The position numbers and the translations under genes were made by a program. DNA of 64,000 nt from Caldilinea sp. CFX5 (GTDB lineage Bacteria; Chloroflexota; Anaerolineae; Caldilineales; Caldilineaceae), in assembly GCA_021405325.1 (NCBI GenBank), contig QWII01000018.1, positions 70,234 through 134,233 of the forward strand, given 5' to 3'. The notes beneath the pieces are model-generated. The model saw nothing but the letters and a program-made list of their open reading frames with translations, had not been told where the DNA came from and did no database searches. This document shows, piece after piece, positions 44,292-52,884 of this stretch. Numbering within the stretch: position 1 is the first letter of the stretch; the number at the start of each line of letters is the position of its first letter.

Positions 44292-45179
44292 TTAATACTC
44301 AACATTTGTGCGCAAGAGACGGAATTGTACGACAGCCAGACCCACCGTGATGACGAGCAAAATTACCGCCACCGCCGAGGCTCGGCCAAAATCAAAGCGG
44401 ATAAAGCCATATTCATAAATGGAAAAGACCAGATTAGTCGTCGCATAGTTTGGGCCACCGCGCGTCATGACAAAAATCTCGGTGAAAATTTGCAATGAGG
44501 CAATCGTTCCCAGGATTGAGACATAGGTCAGCGCCGGCTTTAGCAGCGGCACCGTAATCGACACCACCTGCCGCCAGATCGACGCCCCTTCAATCGCCGC
44601 CGCCTCGTACAACTCCTTGGGAATGCCGCCCATCGACGCTGTGAGCAGAATGATCGACCCGCCCCAATGGGAGGCATGATACATGAAGACAATGCTCAAC
44701 AGGCTAAAGGTCGGATCGGCCAACCACAACACCGGCGCAATCCCAACCAGCCCCAGCAGATAATTAAACAAGCCAAAGGCCGGGTCATAGAGGTAGAGCC
44801 AGACCATGCTGAGAACCAGCCCGGAAGTCACTACCGGGAGATAAAAGGCCGATTTGAAAAAAGTCTGGGCCGCTGTCGGTAGCCGAAAGATCAACACCGA
44901 CATCAGCAGCGCCAGCAGCACCCCCACCGGCACAATCAGCAGCGCATAGAGGAAGGTGTTGGTCAGAATCGTGAAAAAGGCCGTTTCATCGAGCAGTTTT
45001 TCATAATTCTGCAACCCGACCCACTCGCGCCCAGTCAGCCGCAAGCGCTGAAAACTCAGCACAATCGAATCTACCATCGGGTAGAGTGAAAAGATGAGAA
45101 ACATCAGCAAACTGGGCAACACAAAAAAGTAGCCCCAGAGGATGCCACGGGTCCGCCTGCCGAGTAGTCGTCGCGCCAT
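44292..45179 (-). CDS. CUT1 sugar ABC transporter permease (MalF/UgpA type), operon 2
   Basis: A 295-residue, six-helix permease. The EAA loop is YEAAAIEGASIWRQVVSITV. The N-terminus MARRLLGRRTRGILWGYFFV leads straight into helix 1. It works with the MalG-type permease and the binding protein of the same operon. An imperfect hairpin (45203-45284) separates it from the binding-protein gene. Confidence 0.9.
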   Translation of the reverse strand: MARRLLGRRTRGILWGYFFVLPSLLMFLIFSLYPMVDSIVLSFQRLRLTGREWVGLQNYEKLLDETAFFTILTNTFLYALLIVPVGVLLALLMSVLIFRLPTAAQTFFKSAFYLPVVTSGLVLSMVWLYLYDPAFGLFNYLLGLVGIAPVLWLADPTFSLLSIVFMYHASHWGGSIILLTASMGGIPKELYEAAAIEGASIWRQVVSITVPLLKPALTYVSILGTIASLQIFTEIFVMTRGGPNYATTNLVFSIYEYGFIRFDFGRASAVAVILLVITVGLAVVQFRLLRTNVEY

Positions 45180-45202
45180 TACGCCTCCCTATGATTTAGA
45201 CA

Positions 45203-45284
45203 GGAAGACAGGAAGACAAGAAGACCGAAAAGTCTCGATGCGTGTGCTTCTTGTCTCCCCCTCTTCTTGTCTTCCTGTCTTCTT
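45203..45284 (-). repeat. Hairpin after the binding-protein gene, operon 2
   Basis: About 20-bp arms (45203-45222, 45263-45284) made of GACAGGAA-type direct repeats, similar in design to 553-625. It starts four bases after the binding-protein stop on the minus strand. Confidence 0.8.
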
Positions 45285-45287
45285 CGA

Positions 45288-46655
45288 TCAGCCGGCCATC
45301 GCCTCTTGGATCAGCTTGTTCCCTTCGACGGCGAATTCGTCGAGCGCTTCTTTGGGGGTCAACTGGCCGCTGAAGGCTGCTTCCAACATGCGCGGCGCAA
45401 GCGAGAAGGTGATCGCTGCGGCACTGGCCCGGCGGCCAAAGGTTGACATCATATCGGTGAAGCGGAGACCGACCTTCATGTTCTCATCTTCCACGGCGCC
45501 CCAGAGCGATTGCAGGGCCGGCGGCATGCCAAAGGCGTCGAGCGATAGCTTGAGCGCATCGGGCCGGGTGAGGAATTGGGTCCAGCGGTGGGCGGCGGCA
45601 GTCTGATTCGCATCCTTCTGTTGGAAGACATAGTGGCCGTGGATGTTGGTCATCACTGCCGGTTCTTTGCCCGGCACGTTGGGCGGCGGCGCCCAGTACC
45701 ATTTGAAGTCCTCCCGATCGACAAATTCGGGCGGCGTCTTACCCGACCCTTGCGAGGGGAAAGTCGCAGCCTTGCCTTCGGTGAAGATCTGGCCGGCCTC
45801 TTGCGCCTTGCGAATCGCGGTGCCGGGGACGGCTACCTTGTGGTCATTTTCCAATGCCACCAGCCACTCTAAACCGGCGACCCCTTCCGGGCTGTTGAGA
45901 ATTACTTCGGTCTCATCGGCGTTGAAGAGGCGGGCGCCGAAGCCAAACATAAATTGGGTGATCTGGTAGTGGATATCGGTTGACAAGACTGTACCGAAGA
46001 CATCCGTTGTGGTATTGGCTTTGGCCGCTTCCAGGAACTGATCCATCTCCCAGCGGCGGGTCTCGCCGGTAGGCAGCAGATCGGCAATCCCATTTTGCTC
46101 CCACATTGTCGCGTTGATCGCAATGCCGCCGCCAAAGGAGAGCCGCCAGGGCCACAAGTATTGATGCTCCTCAAACGTTGCTTCCGCCGCTACGGCCTGA
46201 TGGAGATCAGCTTTTAATTCTGGCGACAGATAGTCATCAATAGGCGAGAGGGCGCCAAGCGGAATATATTTGGCCGCCTCGGAAACTGGCCCCTGCACTA
46301 CATCCGGCGGTGTACCAGCGACCAACGAGGCGTCGAGCTTGGCAAACCAGCTTTGGTCGTGGGGCAAATATTCAAGCTGTACCGTAGTCTCCGGCTCGGC
46401 CTCATTAAATTGCTCCACATTCAACGCGAAATAGTTGACGACATTTTCGGTCTTATCGGCGGGGACGCTCTTGAGTGTGGTGCGATCTAGGGGCAAGGTG
46501 GAGTATGCCCAATGAATGACGGTGACAGGGGCGGCGGCGGGCGCCGCGGCGCCTTGGTTGGGTGCAGACGGTGCAACACAAGCGGCAAGGGTGGTTGCGC
46601 TGACAGCGGCTGATAATGCAAGAAACTGACGACGACTTAACGGGTTCTTGGTCAT
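45288..46655 (-). CDS. Substrate-binding lipoprotein of CUT1 transporter, operon 2
   Basis: A 455-residue family 1 solute-binding protein. A Tat-like signal (LSRRQFLALS) and lipobox (TLAAC) are followed by an Ala-rich linker. The binding domain shows VAGTPPDVVQGP and EGKAATFPSQGSG. The substrate is unknown. The operon continues to gamma-glutamyltransferase and a class V aminotransferase, so the ligand may be an amino sugar or gamma-glutamyl compound rather than a simple sugar; that is inference. A strong promoter lies about 75-100 bases upstream. Confidence 0.88.
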   Translation of the reverse strand: MTKNPLSRRQFLALSAAVSATTLAACVAPSAPNQGAAAPAAAPVTVIHWAYSTLPLDRTTLKSVPADKTENVVNYFALNVEQFNEAEPETTVQLEYLPHDQSWFAKLDASLVAGTPPDVVQGPVSEAAKYIPLGALSPIDDYLSPELKADLHQAVAAEATFEEHQYLWPWRLSFGGGIAINATMWEQNGIADLLPTGETRRWEMDQFLEAAKANTTTDVFGTVLSTDIHYQITQFMFGFGARLFNADETEVILNSPEGVAGLEWLVALENDHKVAVPGTAIRKAQEAGQIFTEGKAATFPSQGSGKTPPEFVDREDFKWYWAPPPNVPGKEPAVMTNIHGHYVFQQKDANQTAAAHRWTQFLTRPDALKLSLDAFGMPPALQSLWGAVEDENMKVGLRFTDMMSTFGRRASAAAITFSLAPRMLEAAFSGQLTPKEALDEFAVEGNKLIQEAMAG

Positions 46656-46729
46656 ACTTCTCTCCTCTGCTTATATAAAGGGACGCACGCAGTTGATCTG
46701 GCCTGAATCATGTCAATGGGGTCTGTCCA

Positions 46730-46757
46730 ATTATAATACACTTACAATGGTTGTCAA
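46730..46757 (-). promoter_or_regulatory. Consensus sigma-70-type promoter for operon 2
   Basis: On the minus strand TTGACA (46757-46752) and TATAAT (46735-46730) are both perfect matches to consensus, separated by 16 bp. The start site should fall near 46723, giving a leader of about 70 bases before the binding-protein ATG. Confidence 0.8.
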
Positions 46758-46808
46758 ACGACCCAAAAATGGAGGCTATTTCAGCTTTGGGGCGCGTTTC
46801 GACCAGCA

Positions 46809-46870
46809 GTACGTTGCACGGACCACAGATGCTCGCATAACAGCATCAGCGCCTGACCCGTGCAACGTAC
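46809..46870. repeat. Hairpin upstream of operon 2
   Basis: 13-bp arms GTACGTTGCACGG (46809-46821) and complement (46858-46870). The preceding CTATTTCAGCTTTGGGGC (from 46775) resembles the outer arms of the element at 60917-61018. The 46871-46993 stretch holds nothing recognisable. Confidence 0.75.
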
Positions 46871-46993
46871 TCTCTTTGCTCTCAATTGGGGTTTGCGTTA
46901 GCCGAGAAGATGATTTGTCAGTGGTCAAACTGAGGAATAACACTGGCCTAGCAGGAACAACGACCAACGTTGAAGGTATGTGATACCCTTTGG

Positions 46994-47383
46994 CTATCCA
47001 ATACCCAGGCGTTGGCGCATATCAGCGCTAGAAATGCCGCCTTTTGCTTCATGATGTTGGCGCGATTGATCGATGAGCGCTAAAAATGTCGGATCGGTGC
47101 TCATGGCAAGCGCTTCCAGATCAATCGTATCCTCACCGAAGAGGACAAGCGGCGCCAGTGTATCTAAAATCGCGATCGGCTGCCCATTGAGGGTTAAGGT
47201 TACCCGTTCCTCTTCCTCAATAATATGATCAAACTGCGCTAATGAAGTAAGGTCTTTCATCATTGGCAACAAAGCCGCGACGGGTCGATTGCCAACCATC
47301 AGGACAACAGGGCTTTGAGCAGCTTTGCCATTTTTAGCGGCCGTTTTTTTTACTTTTGGCGATACTAATTCTATCGTCCTCAT
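46994..47383 (-). CDS. Antitoxin of a ParE/RelE-type pair
   Basis: A 129-residue protein starting with an ATG that overlaps the toxin stop by four bases (ATGA), typical of a coupled pair. The Lys-rich N-terminus is followed by VVLMVGNRPVAALLPM and VTLTLNGQPIAILDTL, two Phd/YefM-like beta strands. The C-terminal half is acidic and helical. I infer the antitoxin role mainly from the toxin partner and operon structure. Confidence 0.6.
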   Translation of the reverse strand: MRTIELVSPKVKKTAAKNGKAAQSPVVLMVGNRPVAALLPMMKDLTSLAQFDHIIEEEERVTLTLNGQPIAILDTLAPLVLFGEDTIDLEALAMSTDPTFLALIDQSRQHHEAKGGISSADMRQRLGIG

Positions 47384-47679
47384 AAGTCAAACCTTTCTCC
47401 GCCAATCCAAACCTGATTGCGTTTTTTAATGCCAACAGCGCGTATATAAACCATCAGATCGGGAGCTTCCTCAACATGGTAATAAACCCGCAGGCTACCG
47501 ATTCGCAATTCCCACGGTGCAAGCAGATTGGGACGCATTGGCTTCCGATTTTGCGTTTCAACCAGTGGTTCATATTGTAACTGTTTATCAACGGTATCCA
47601 AAATCGTAACACGTTGGCGCGCCGTTAACTTACGCAGATGAGCTTCTGCATCAGGAGAATAGTCAATCCGGTAAACCAC
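47380..47679 (-). CDS. RelE/ParE-family toxin
   Basis: A 99-residue RelE/ParE-fold protein: YRIDYSPDAEAHLRKLTARQ at the N-terminus, then MRPNLLAPWELRIGSLRVYY and a strand DLMVYIRAVGIKKRN. The arrangement LRIG-x-x-RVYY is that of RelE-like mRNA interferases or ParE gyrase inhibitors; which one cannot be decided. The start is GTG 47679. Toxin-first order as in the higBA pair at 27 kb. Confidence 0.75.
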   Translation of the reverse strand: MVYRIDYSPDAEAHLRKLTARQRVTILDTVDKQLQYEPLVETQNRKPMRPNLLAPWELRIGSLRVYYHVEEAPDLMVYIRAVGIKKRNQVWIGGERFDL

Positions 47680-47727
47680 AGCTTACCCCTACATGGCTTT
47701 GTTGAATCGATGATAGAAGTATCAACT

Positions 47728-48870
47728 TTATTGATACGCCAACGCCCCATCTGCTGTATAGGTAAAGGCGCGATGCCAACTTTTGAAAGGGTAATTGCCT
47801 AACACCTCTTCGTTCAAATCGATGCCCAGCCCTGGCTTCTCCGGCAATTCGAGATAGCCGTTGACCAACTTCATCGGCTCATCGACGATGTCGCGGCGGG
47901 CGCCTTCGTCGTCGGCGTGATATTCCAGGATGAGGAAGTTATGGGTACTGGCGGCAAAATGGACATTGACCGCCGTCGCCACCGGGCCACAGGGGTTATG
48001 CGGCGCCACGCTCACATAGTGGGCATCGGCCATCGCCGCCACCTTCTTCATCTCCCACAGCCCGCCCATGAGACAGATGTCGGGCTGGATGATGTTGACC
48101 GCTTGCAGGGCCAGCAGTTCACGAAATTCGTGGCGGGTATAGAGCATTTCACCCGTTGCCAGCGGCACATCGACCTGTTGGCTCAACTTTTGCAGGGCGT
48201 CATAGTTTTCCGGGCGCAGCGGTTCTTCGACAAACATCGGGCGGAACGGTTTCACTACTTCACATAATTCCATTGCGCGCGACACTTCAAAGAGGCGGGC
48301 ATGGGGATCAAGCCCAATGTCAATATCTTCGCCCACAGCGTTGCGCACAGCGGCCATGCGCTTTTCCACTTCGCGCAACACTTTGTTCCAGGGCATGGCT
48401 TGCCAGTTCGGCGGCAACGGCCCCATTTTAATCGCCGTGTAGCCATAGGTTTCGATCAGCGCCACGGCGTTATCGGCGATCTCTTCCGGCGTACCGCCAC
48501 GCGGTGACTGGTAGACGCGGATCTTCTCGCGACACTTGCCGCCGACCAGGCGATAGACCGGCAATCCCGCCGCCTTGCCGGCAATGTCCCAGAGCGCATG
48601 TTCAATCCCGCTGATGGCGGCATTTAGCACCATGCCGCCGGGGAAGCGTGAACCGGCATACATCAACTGGAACAAGCCCTCAATATCGCGCGGGTCGCGC
48701 CCGATGAGCCACTCTTCAAAGTCGCGAATCACCTCCACGGTCGCCTTGTCCGGGCCGCAGGAGTAAGCCTCGCCGATGCCGTAAATGCCTTCGTCGGTGT
48801 GGACTTTGACATAGGGGATGTTGCGGTGGCCCATGTTGACGAGGAAGGTGTCGATTTTTGTGATTTTCAT
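47728..48870 (-). CDS. D-galactonate dehydratase-like enolase-superfamily enzyme
   Basis: A 380-residue enzyme. Metal ligands are Asp188 (GLDPHARL), Glu215 (FVEEPLRP) and Glu241 (ATGEMLYT). The candidate catalytic bases are His190 of DPH and His291 of APHNPCGP. The DPH plus APHNPCGP combination and its spacing match the galactonate dehydratase group, which dehydrates C2-C3 of D-galactonate to a 2-keto-3-deoxy acid. ATG 48870 follows AAGGATTGATC; the TTG at 48876 is rejected. It lies at the end of transporter operon 3, so its substrate may be the acid form of the imported sugar. Confidence 0.86.
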   Translation of the reverse strand: MKITKIDTFLVNMGHRNIPYVKVHTDEGIYGIGEAYSCGPDKATVEVIRDFEEWLIGRDPRDIEGLFQLMYAGSRFPGGMVLNAAISGIEHALWDIAGKAAGLPVYRLVGGKCREKIRVYQSPRGGTPEEIADNAVALIETYGYTAIKMGPLPPNWQAMPWNKVLREVEKRMAAVRNAVGEDIDIGLDPHARLFEVSRAMELCEVVKPFRPMFVEEPLRPENYDALQKLSQQVDVPLATGEMLYTRHEFRELLALQAVNIIQPDICLMGGLWEMKKVAAMADAHYVSVAPHNPCGPVATAVNVHFAASTHNFLILEYHADDEGARRDIVDEPMKLVNGYLELPEKPGLGIDLNEEVLGNYPFKSWHRAFTYTADGALAYQ

Positions 48871-48941
48871 GATCAATCCTTAGGTTGTGGCCAGTGGTAA
48901 CTCTAGCGCGAGGCGAATTACTCACGCTCCTTAAGCGTACA

Positions 48942-49220
48942 TCACCCCGCTGGAACGCCGTATAGTTCTCTCCAGTTGTCGTAGATGGCGTCTTCCTCAT
49001 TGTCCCAAACGTGGGCTAATGAGTCCTCTGATAAAAATGACCATCCGCGTCCTTCGCTCTGTTCATCAAAAATTTCACTCAAGCTAAAGAGAATGGACAA
49101 AGCTTTTTCAATGATCTGTTCTTCACTCAGTGCCTTGCTTTGGGCCAATTGTTGTAAGCGGATGGCCGACTTTGATGATAAGTGAATCCGCTTTTCGATG
49201 ACAGGTGAAACTATTTCCAT
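48942..49220 (-). CDS. Orphan antitoxin-like protein
   Basis: A 92-residue protein from ATG 49220 (GAGAGAAGC upstream). The N-terminal part RIHLSSKSAIRLQQLAQ looks like a ribbon-helix-helix or similar DNA-binding antitoxin head. The C-terminal SLAHVWDNEEDAIYDNW motif is typical of antitoxins paired with MazF- or PIN-type toxins, in which WDNEEDA is followed directly by the toxin gene. No toxin frame follows here; the next gene is the dehydratase. It may be a solitary antitoxin left after toxin loss. Confidence 0.6.
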   Translation of the reverse strand: MEIVSPVIEKRIHLSSKSAIRLQQLAQSKALSEEQIIEKALSILFSLSEIFDEQSEGRGWSFLSEDSLAHVWDNEEDAIYDNWRELYGVPAG

Positions 49221-49291
49221 GCTTCTCTCAGCAACCAATTTACAGGTCTTGTTGTCGCTAAAGTCTAGCATAATAAGGATAAACAAAAACA

Positions 49292-49353
49292 AAAGTTGTC
49301 CTTTTCCCAGTGACGTATTTAGCCAAACACGTCACTGGGAAAAGGACAACTTT
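49292..49353. repeat. Hairpin with perfect 24-bp arms
   Basis: Arms 49292-49315 and 49330-49353, 14-nt loop. On the minus strand it begins eight bases after the MalG-type permease stop of operon 3, so it probably closes the transporter transcript before the antitoxin-like gene. Confidence 0.88.
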
Positions 49354-49361
49354 CTTGATTG

Positions 49362-50279
49362 TTATCCTTTTAATCCGGTCGTCACAATCCCACGCACAAA
49401 GTATTTCTGCGCAACAAAGAACAGGATCAGCGACGGCGCCGCCACAATCAACGAAGCCGCCATCAGGATTGCCTCGCGTGGCTCATCGCTTTCAAAGGGA
49501 TTGGAGAGGAAGTAGCGCAGGCCAATCGACAGCGTATATTTGTCTTCGGTATTGAGGAAAATCAGCGGGCCGATAAACTCATTCCAGTGTTGCAGGAACG
49601 AGAAGATCGCCACGGTGGCGATGGCTGGGCCGGAAAGAGGCAAAATAATGCTCCAGAAGATGCGCACCGACGAGGCACCGTCGAGCTTGGCCGCTTCATC
49701 CAGATCGCGTGGGATGGTCATAAAGAATTGGCGCAGGAGAAAGATAAAGAAGGCGCCGCCGCCAAAGAAGGAGGGGATGATCAACGGCATAAAGGTATTG
49801 AGCCAGTTGAGATAGCGGAAGAGCAGAAACTGCGGCACAATGGTCACCTGCCACGGCAACATCATCGTACTTAGCACCAGAAAAAAGAGCATCTCCCGTC
49901 CCGGAAAGCGAAAGCGGGTAAAGCCAAAGGCCACTGCCGCCGCCGAAGCAATCTGCCCGATCATCGCCAGCACGGTGATGATCACCGTGTTCCAGATAAA
50001 GAGCGCAAAAGGCGCCAGCCGGAAGACATCGGGGTAGTTGGCCCAGCGATATTCATGGGGCCAAAAGGTGGGCGGAATCTGCCGGATCTCCGCCGCCGTT
50101 TTCAGCGAACTGCTGATCGTCCAGAAAAAGGGCAGGCTAAAGGCCAGCGCCGTCAGAATCGCAAAGGTATAGAGCGCGATCTGTTGCCAAAGCTGATTGG
50201 CGCGCTTGCTACCAATTTTGGCGGAAGTGGTCGACTTGGCGGCGGCTACGGGGCGCACACTGGGTTGGGTCGTGGCCAT
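49362..50279 (-). CDS. CUT1 sugar ABC transporter permease (MalG type), operon 3
   Basis: A 305-residue six-helix permease with an N-terminal cytoplasmic tail. The EAA loop is DEAAKLDGASSVRIFWSIIL and the C-terminus is FVRGIVTTGLKG. It is close in sequence style to the operon 1 MalG-type subunit (both have the segment with FFIFLLRQFFM). Partner permease is 180 bases upstream, across a repeat-rich gap. Confidence 0.9.
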   Translation of the reverse strand: MATTQPSVRPVAAAKSTTSAKIGSKRANQLWQQIALYTFAILTALAFSLPFFWTISSSLKTAAEIRQIPPTFWPHEYRWANYPDVFRLAPFALFIWNTVIITVLAMIGQIASAAAVAFGFTRFRFPGREMLFFLVLSTMMLPWQVTIVPQFLLFRYLNWLNTFMPLIIPSFFGGGAFFIFLLRQFFMTIPRDLDEAAKLDGASSVRIFWSIILPLSGPAIATVAIFSFLQHWNEFIGPLIFLNTEDKYTLSIGLRYFLSNPFESDEPREAILMAASLIVAAPSLILFFVAQKYFVRGIVTTGLKG

Positions 50280-50299
50280 AGAAACTCCTGACTAGGAAA

Positions 50300-50460
50300 A
50301 CTCATTACCCCACCCTAACCCTCCCCTGAGAAGGGAGGGAACTGATGTCCGCACGACAGTTTCTCCTTTAGCAGGAGGGAACTGATGCCCGCACGACAGT
50401 TCCTCCCCCAAACTGGGCTTCGACATGAGCTCAGCCGAACGGGAGGTTAGGAGGGGGTGT
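50300..50460. repeat. Double hairpin with direct repeat between permease genes
   Basis: Two 33-bp copies (50334-50366, 50374-50406; two differences) each fold on themselves (GGAGGGAACTG / CAGTTCCTCC). Outer imperfect arms with CCCTAACCCTCCC (about 50313) and GGGAGGTTAGGAGGG (about 50441) enclose them. A CTTCGACATGAGCTCAGCC motif lies at 50418-50436. Confidence 0.8.
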
Positions 50461-51380
50461 TAAGAAAACTCATAATAGACCCAGCGGTCCGACAGCTTGA
50501 TCTGTAAGTACGACAGGATAAAGATAAAGACAAAGAAGACCCACGCCAGCGCCGACGCATAGCCCATCTGGAAGAAGTTAAAGGCGTTAGCGTAAAGATG
50601 CAACATGTAGAACCAGGTGGCATAGTTTGGCCCACCGGGCGGGCTGGTCGCCAGATAGGCGACCGAAAAGGTGCTAAAGGCGCCGATAACGCCCAAAATC
50701 AAATTGAACAGAATCACCGGCGAAATCAGCGGAATGGTTACATTGCGAAAGCGTTGCCAGCCATTGGCGCCATCCATCTCCGCTGCCTCTTGCAACTCTT
50801 TGGGGACGCCTTGTAACCCGGCCAGAAAAATAATCATGCGCCCGCCGCCCACCGTTGACCAGAGCGTAATCAAAATGATCGACGGAATGGCCCAACTGCG
50901 GTCGGTCAACCAGCCGGGGCCGGGGATGCCGACCATGCCCAACAGATAGTTGATCAGCCCCTGCTGCGGCGACAAGAGCCATTGCCACAAAATCGTCAAA
51001 GCCACCACCGGCGTCAGCGAGGGCAAATAGTAGAGCGCGCGGAAGACGGTTCGCCCCTTGATATTCTGGTTGAGCAACATGGCCGCCAGGAGGGAAAAGA
51101 TCACACCTAGCACCACCGAGGCAATGGCAAAGTAAAAGGTGCGTCCAATCGACGGCCAGAAGAGCGGGTCGTTGAAAAAGGCGGTCTCATAATTCTCCAA
51201 CCCCAGCCACTGCGGCGTGCCGCCGATCTTGTATTTGGTCAGGCTCAAGTAGAAGGAGGCAATGATCGGCCCCAAGGAAAAGACCAAAAAGCCAATCAAC
51301 CAGGGGCTGATCCACAAATAGCCTTCCAGCGCCTCACGGCGTTGCAAGCGGGAGCCAAAATTAAAAGATTTGCTCATCAT
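50460..51380 (-). CDS. CUT1 sugar ABC transporter permease (MalF/UgpA type), operon 3
   Basis: A 306-residue six-helix permease. The EAA loop is QEAAEMDGANGWQRFRNVTI. The N-terminus carries LQRREALEGYLWISPWLIGF before helix 1. Its binding protein lies 1.6 kb upstream, beyond a low-GC three-ORF cassette that appears to have entered the operon. Two adjacent ATGs (51380, 51377) could serve as start. Its stop codon touches the outer arm of the repeat at 50300-50460. Confidence 0.9.
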   Translation of the reverse strand: MMSKSFNFGSRLQRREALEGYLWISPWLIGFLVFSLGPIIASFYLSLTKYKIGGTPQWLGLENYETAFFNDPLFWPSIGRTFYFAIASVVLGVIFSLLAAMLLNQNIKGRTVFRALYYLPSLTPVVALTILWQWLLSPQQGLINYLLGMVGIPGPGWLTDRSWAIPSIILITLWSTVGGGRMIIFLAGLQGVPKELQEAAEMDGANGWQRFRNVTIPLISPVILFNLILGVIGAFSTFSVAYLATSPPGGPNYATWFYMLHLYANAFNFFQMGYASALAWVFFVFIFILSYLQIKLSDRWVYYEFS

Positions 51381-51486
51381 GAATTTGCCAATTTCTATTC
51401 TACTGTCTCAGATAATCAGTGGACCGCAACACCGTCTGACCCGACTCTGGACTTTGGACTGGCGACTGCGGACCCCTGATAATGGA

Positions 51487-52017
51487 TCAGGCATGTACAG
51501 TTGCCTTGTTGTGCTTGGCTGTGCCATTTGTCATAGCTGCTACCCCTGTCCACGTTGGGTCCGATTGTGAGAGCAGTGCAGTTAACACTTTACGACATTT
51601 GTTGCTATTAAAAATTGCTCTTAGGGCTTTAATCAACTCCTCTTCAGAGGCAACATGAATGTAATAAGACTCTTTGCCAAAACGAGCAATATCACCCTCG
51701 ACCTCTTCTGTACGAACATCGAGCGTACTTTGAACTTCTTGCAAAATACTCGGTTCGACCTTAATTTCTATGGGGTATAAACCAATGTCATGTGAAATCC
51801 GTATCAACTGATACCGATAGTTACCCAAAACTGGTGCTAGTAGAAAGAAGAAAAAAACAAAACGATTTGTTTGCAATTCATCTTCAATAACTTCAGCTTG
51901 AACTAAGTTCTTCGTTCTTTCACCCAACAGCGCCGCCTGCTGTCGAAGAATCGTCAAAGGCGCTGAAACTCGTTCAACCTCAATGCCGCTCGGCCAAAGA
52001 TCTAAATTTGAGTTCAT
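51487..52017 (-). CDS. Hypothetical protein next to the split EEP nuclease
   Basis: A 176-residue protein, not recognised. It has a coiled or helical N-terminal part (APLTILRQQAALLGE), one hydrophobic patch with FVFFFFLLAPVLGNYRYQL that may be a buried strand rather than a membrane helix, then a beta-rich acidic region and a helical EEELIKALRAIFNSNKCR. ATG 52017 has AGGAG six to seven bases upstream. GC content is low compared with the transporter genes. It starts 14 bases after the downstream EEP part, so the two are likely co-transcribed and may work together. Confidence 0.55.
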   Translation of the reverse strand: MNSNLDLWPSGIEVERVSAPLTILRQQAALLGERTKNLVQAEVIEDELQTNRFVFFFFLLAPVLGNYRYQLIRISHDIGLYPIEIKVEPSILQEVQSTLDVRTEEVEGDIARFGKESYYIHVASEEELIKALRAIFNSNKCRKVLTALLSQSDPTWTGVAAMTNGTAKHNKATVHA

Positions 52018-52031
52018 GCTCAACTCCTACT

Positions 52032-52472
52032 TTACAGATATAACTCAAAGTAGATAGGCAAATGATCAGAAGCATTGGCTCGACTTGGCCTACCATTCAT
52101 CGATAATAAACTTAAACCATTGATCGTGTCAATAATCTTCAAATTCTTATTGTCAAAGTATTCCAATAGATCGGGGCGTAGTAGAACTTGATCAAACATG
52201 TTCCAAAAGTAGCAAGTATGCTCTGCATTCGCATAATAAAATGTACCAGGTGGCCCAGGTGAAACATCCCCCATTAAACTCCACATAGGATTGTAGAAAT
52301 AGGGATACTCGGTCTTTTGAACAGTACGGCTCCGTTGCTGTGCAATCTGTTTTGTCATCACCCCGTGTAAACCATTGGCGCTTATCATCCCCGCTTCAAA
52401 GGGATTCATGTTTAGATCACCAACGACAATTGTGCGTGAATGATTGACTTCTCTTTCCGCAATCCTGATCAT
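52032..52472 (-). CDS. C-terminal half of a split EEP-family nuclease
   Basis: 146 residues carrying the catalytic C-terminal EEP motifs: VVGDLNMNPFE (metal/active-site Asp-Asn), MFDQVLLRPD, and the final NASDHLPIYF with the His. It overlaps the preceding frame by four bases (ATGA). The frame is open upstream of its ATG (ESINLSNMIRIAE), which makes a natural join with the other half, so a one-base frameshift in a formerly single gene is likely. Separate translation by termination-reinitiation is the alternative. Confidence 0.7.
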   Translation of the reverse strand: MIRIAEREVNHSRTIVVGDLNMNPFEAGMISANGLHGVMTKQIAQQRSRTVQKTEYPYFYNPMWSLMGDVSPGPPGTFYYANAEHTCYFWNMFDQVLLRPDLLEYFDNKNLKIIDTINGLSLLSMNGRPSRANASDHLPIYFELYL

Positions 52473-52846
52473 ATTGGACAGGTTAATCGATTCAGCAATT
52501 GGCTAGATTCATTCCAGTGAAGCTTACTTGGAAAATGTACTCCGACAATCAATATATCAGGCTGTCCTGGTAGAGTAAGATGACGAATGGTCAGTCGGTC
52601 ATTTTCTAATCTTGGCTGGATGAGTTGGCGCGGAAACCGGGTAAAAATTGTTACCTTCTCGCATGTAGAAAAAGGCGAATAATCATAAAAGTGGTCTGTT
52701 TCCTGATTCAATTCCTTTAGCAGCACACTGGAAGGAATGACACACTCCGCCAGGATAAGAATATCTACATTGTAATGATGCGCTAACTCAGCAATCAAGC
52801 TTGCTTTTCGACATTGATTTACGTTCCAAAAGACAAATGACGTCAT
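52469..52846 (-). CDS. N-terminal half of a split EEP-family nuclease
   Basis: About 125 residues starting MTSFVFWNVNQC, with the EEP N-terminal motifs WNVN and ILILAECV (metal-binding Glu) and GVHFPSKLHW. After residue 115 the frame loses similarity and stops. With the following frame it makes a complete EEP domain of about 260 residues without signal peptide, so a cytoplasmic nuclease is inferred, unlike the exported EEP at 23.5 kb. ATG 52846 is chosen because the fold begins there; no good ribosome site is seen. Confidence 0.65.
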   Translation of the reverse strand: MTSFVFWNVNQCRKASLIAELAHHYNVDILILAECVIPSSVLLKELNQETDHFYDYSPFSTCEKVTIFTRFPRQLIQPRLENDRLTIRHLTLPGQPDILIVGVHFPSKLHWNESSQLLNRLTCPI

Positions 52847-52884
52847 AAAAAAATAAAGCTCGCGCTTTTTGAGGGGTTTTGTCA

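Noticed and set aside
46648..46983. 111-codon plus-strand frame upstream of operon 2
   Set aside because: It runs antisense through the operon 2 promoter and an inverted repeat; the translation has no protein-like features.
52469..52510. Programmed frameshift in the EEP nuclease
   Set aside because: No clear heptameric slippery site is visible near the join; an ordinary frameshift or ATGA reinitiation is simpler.
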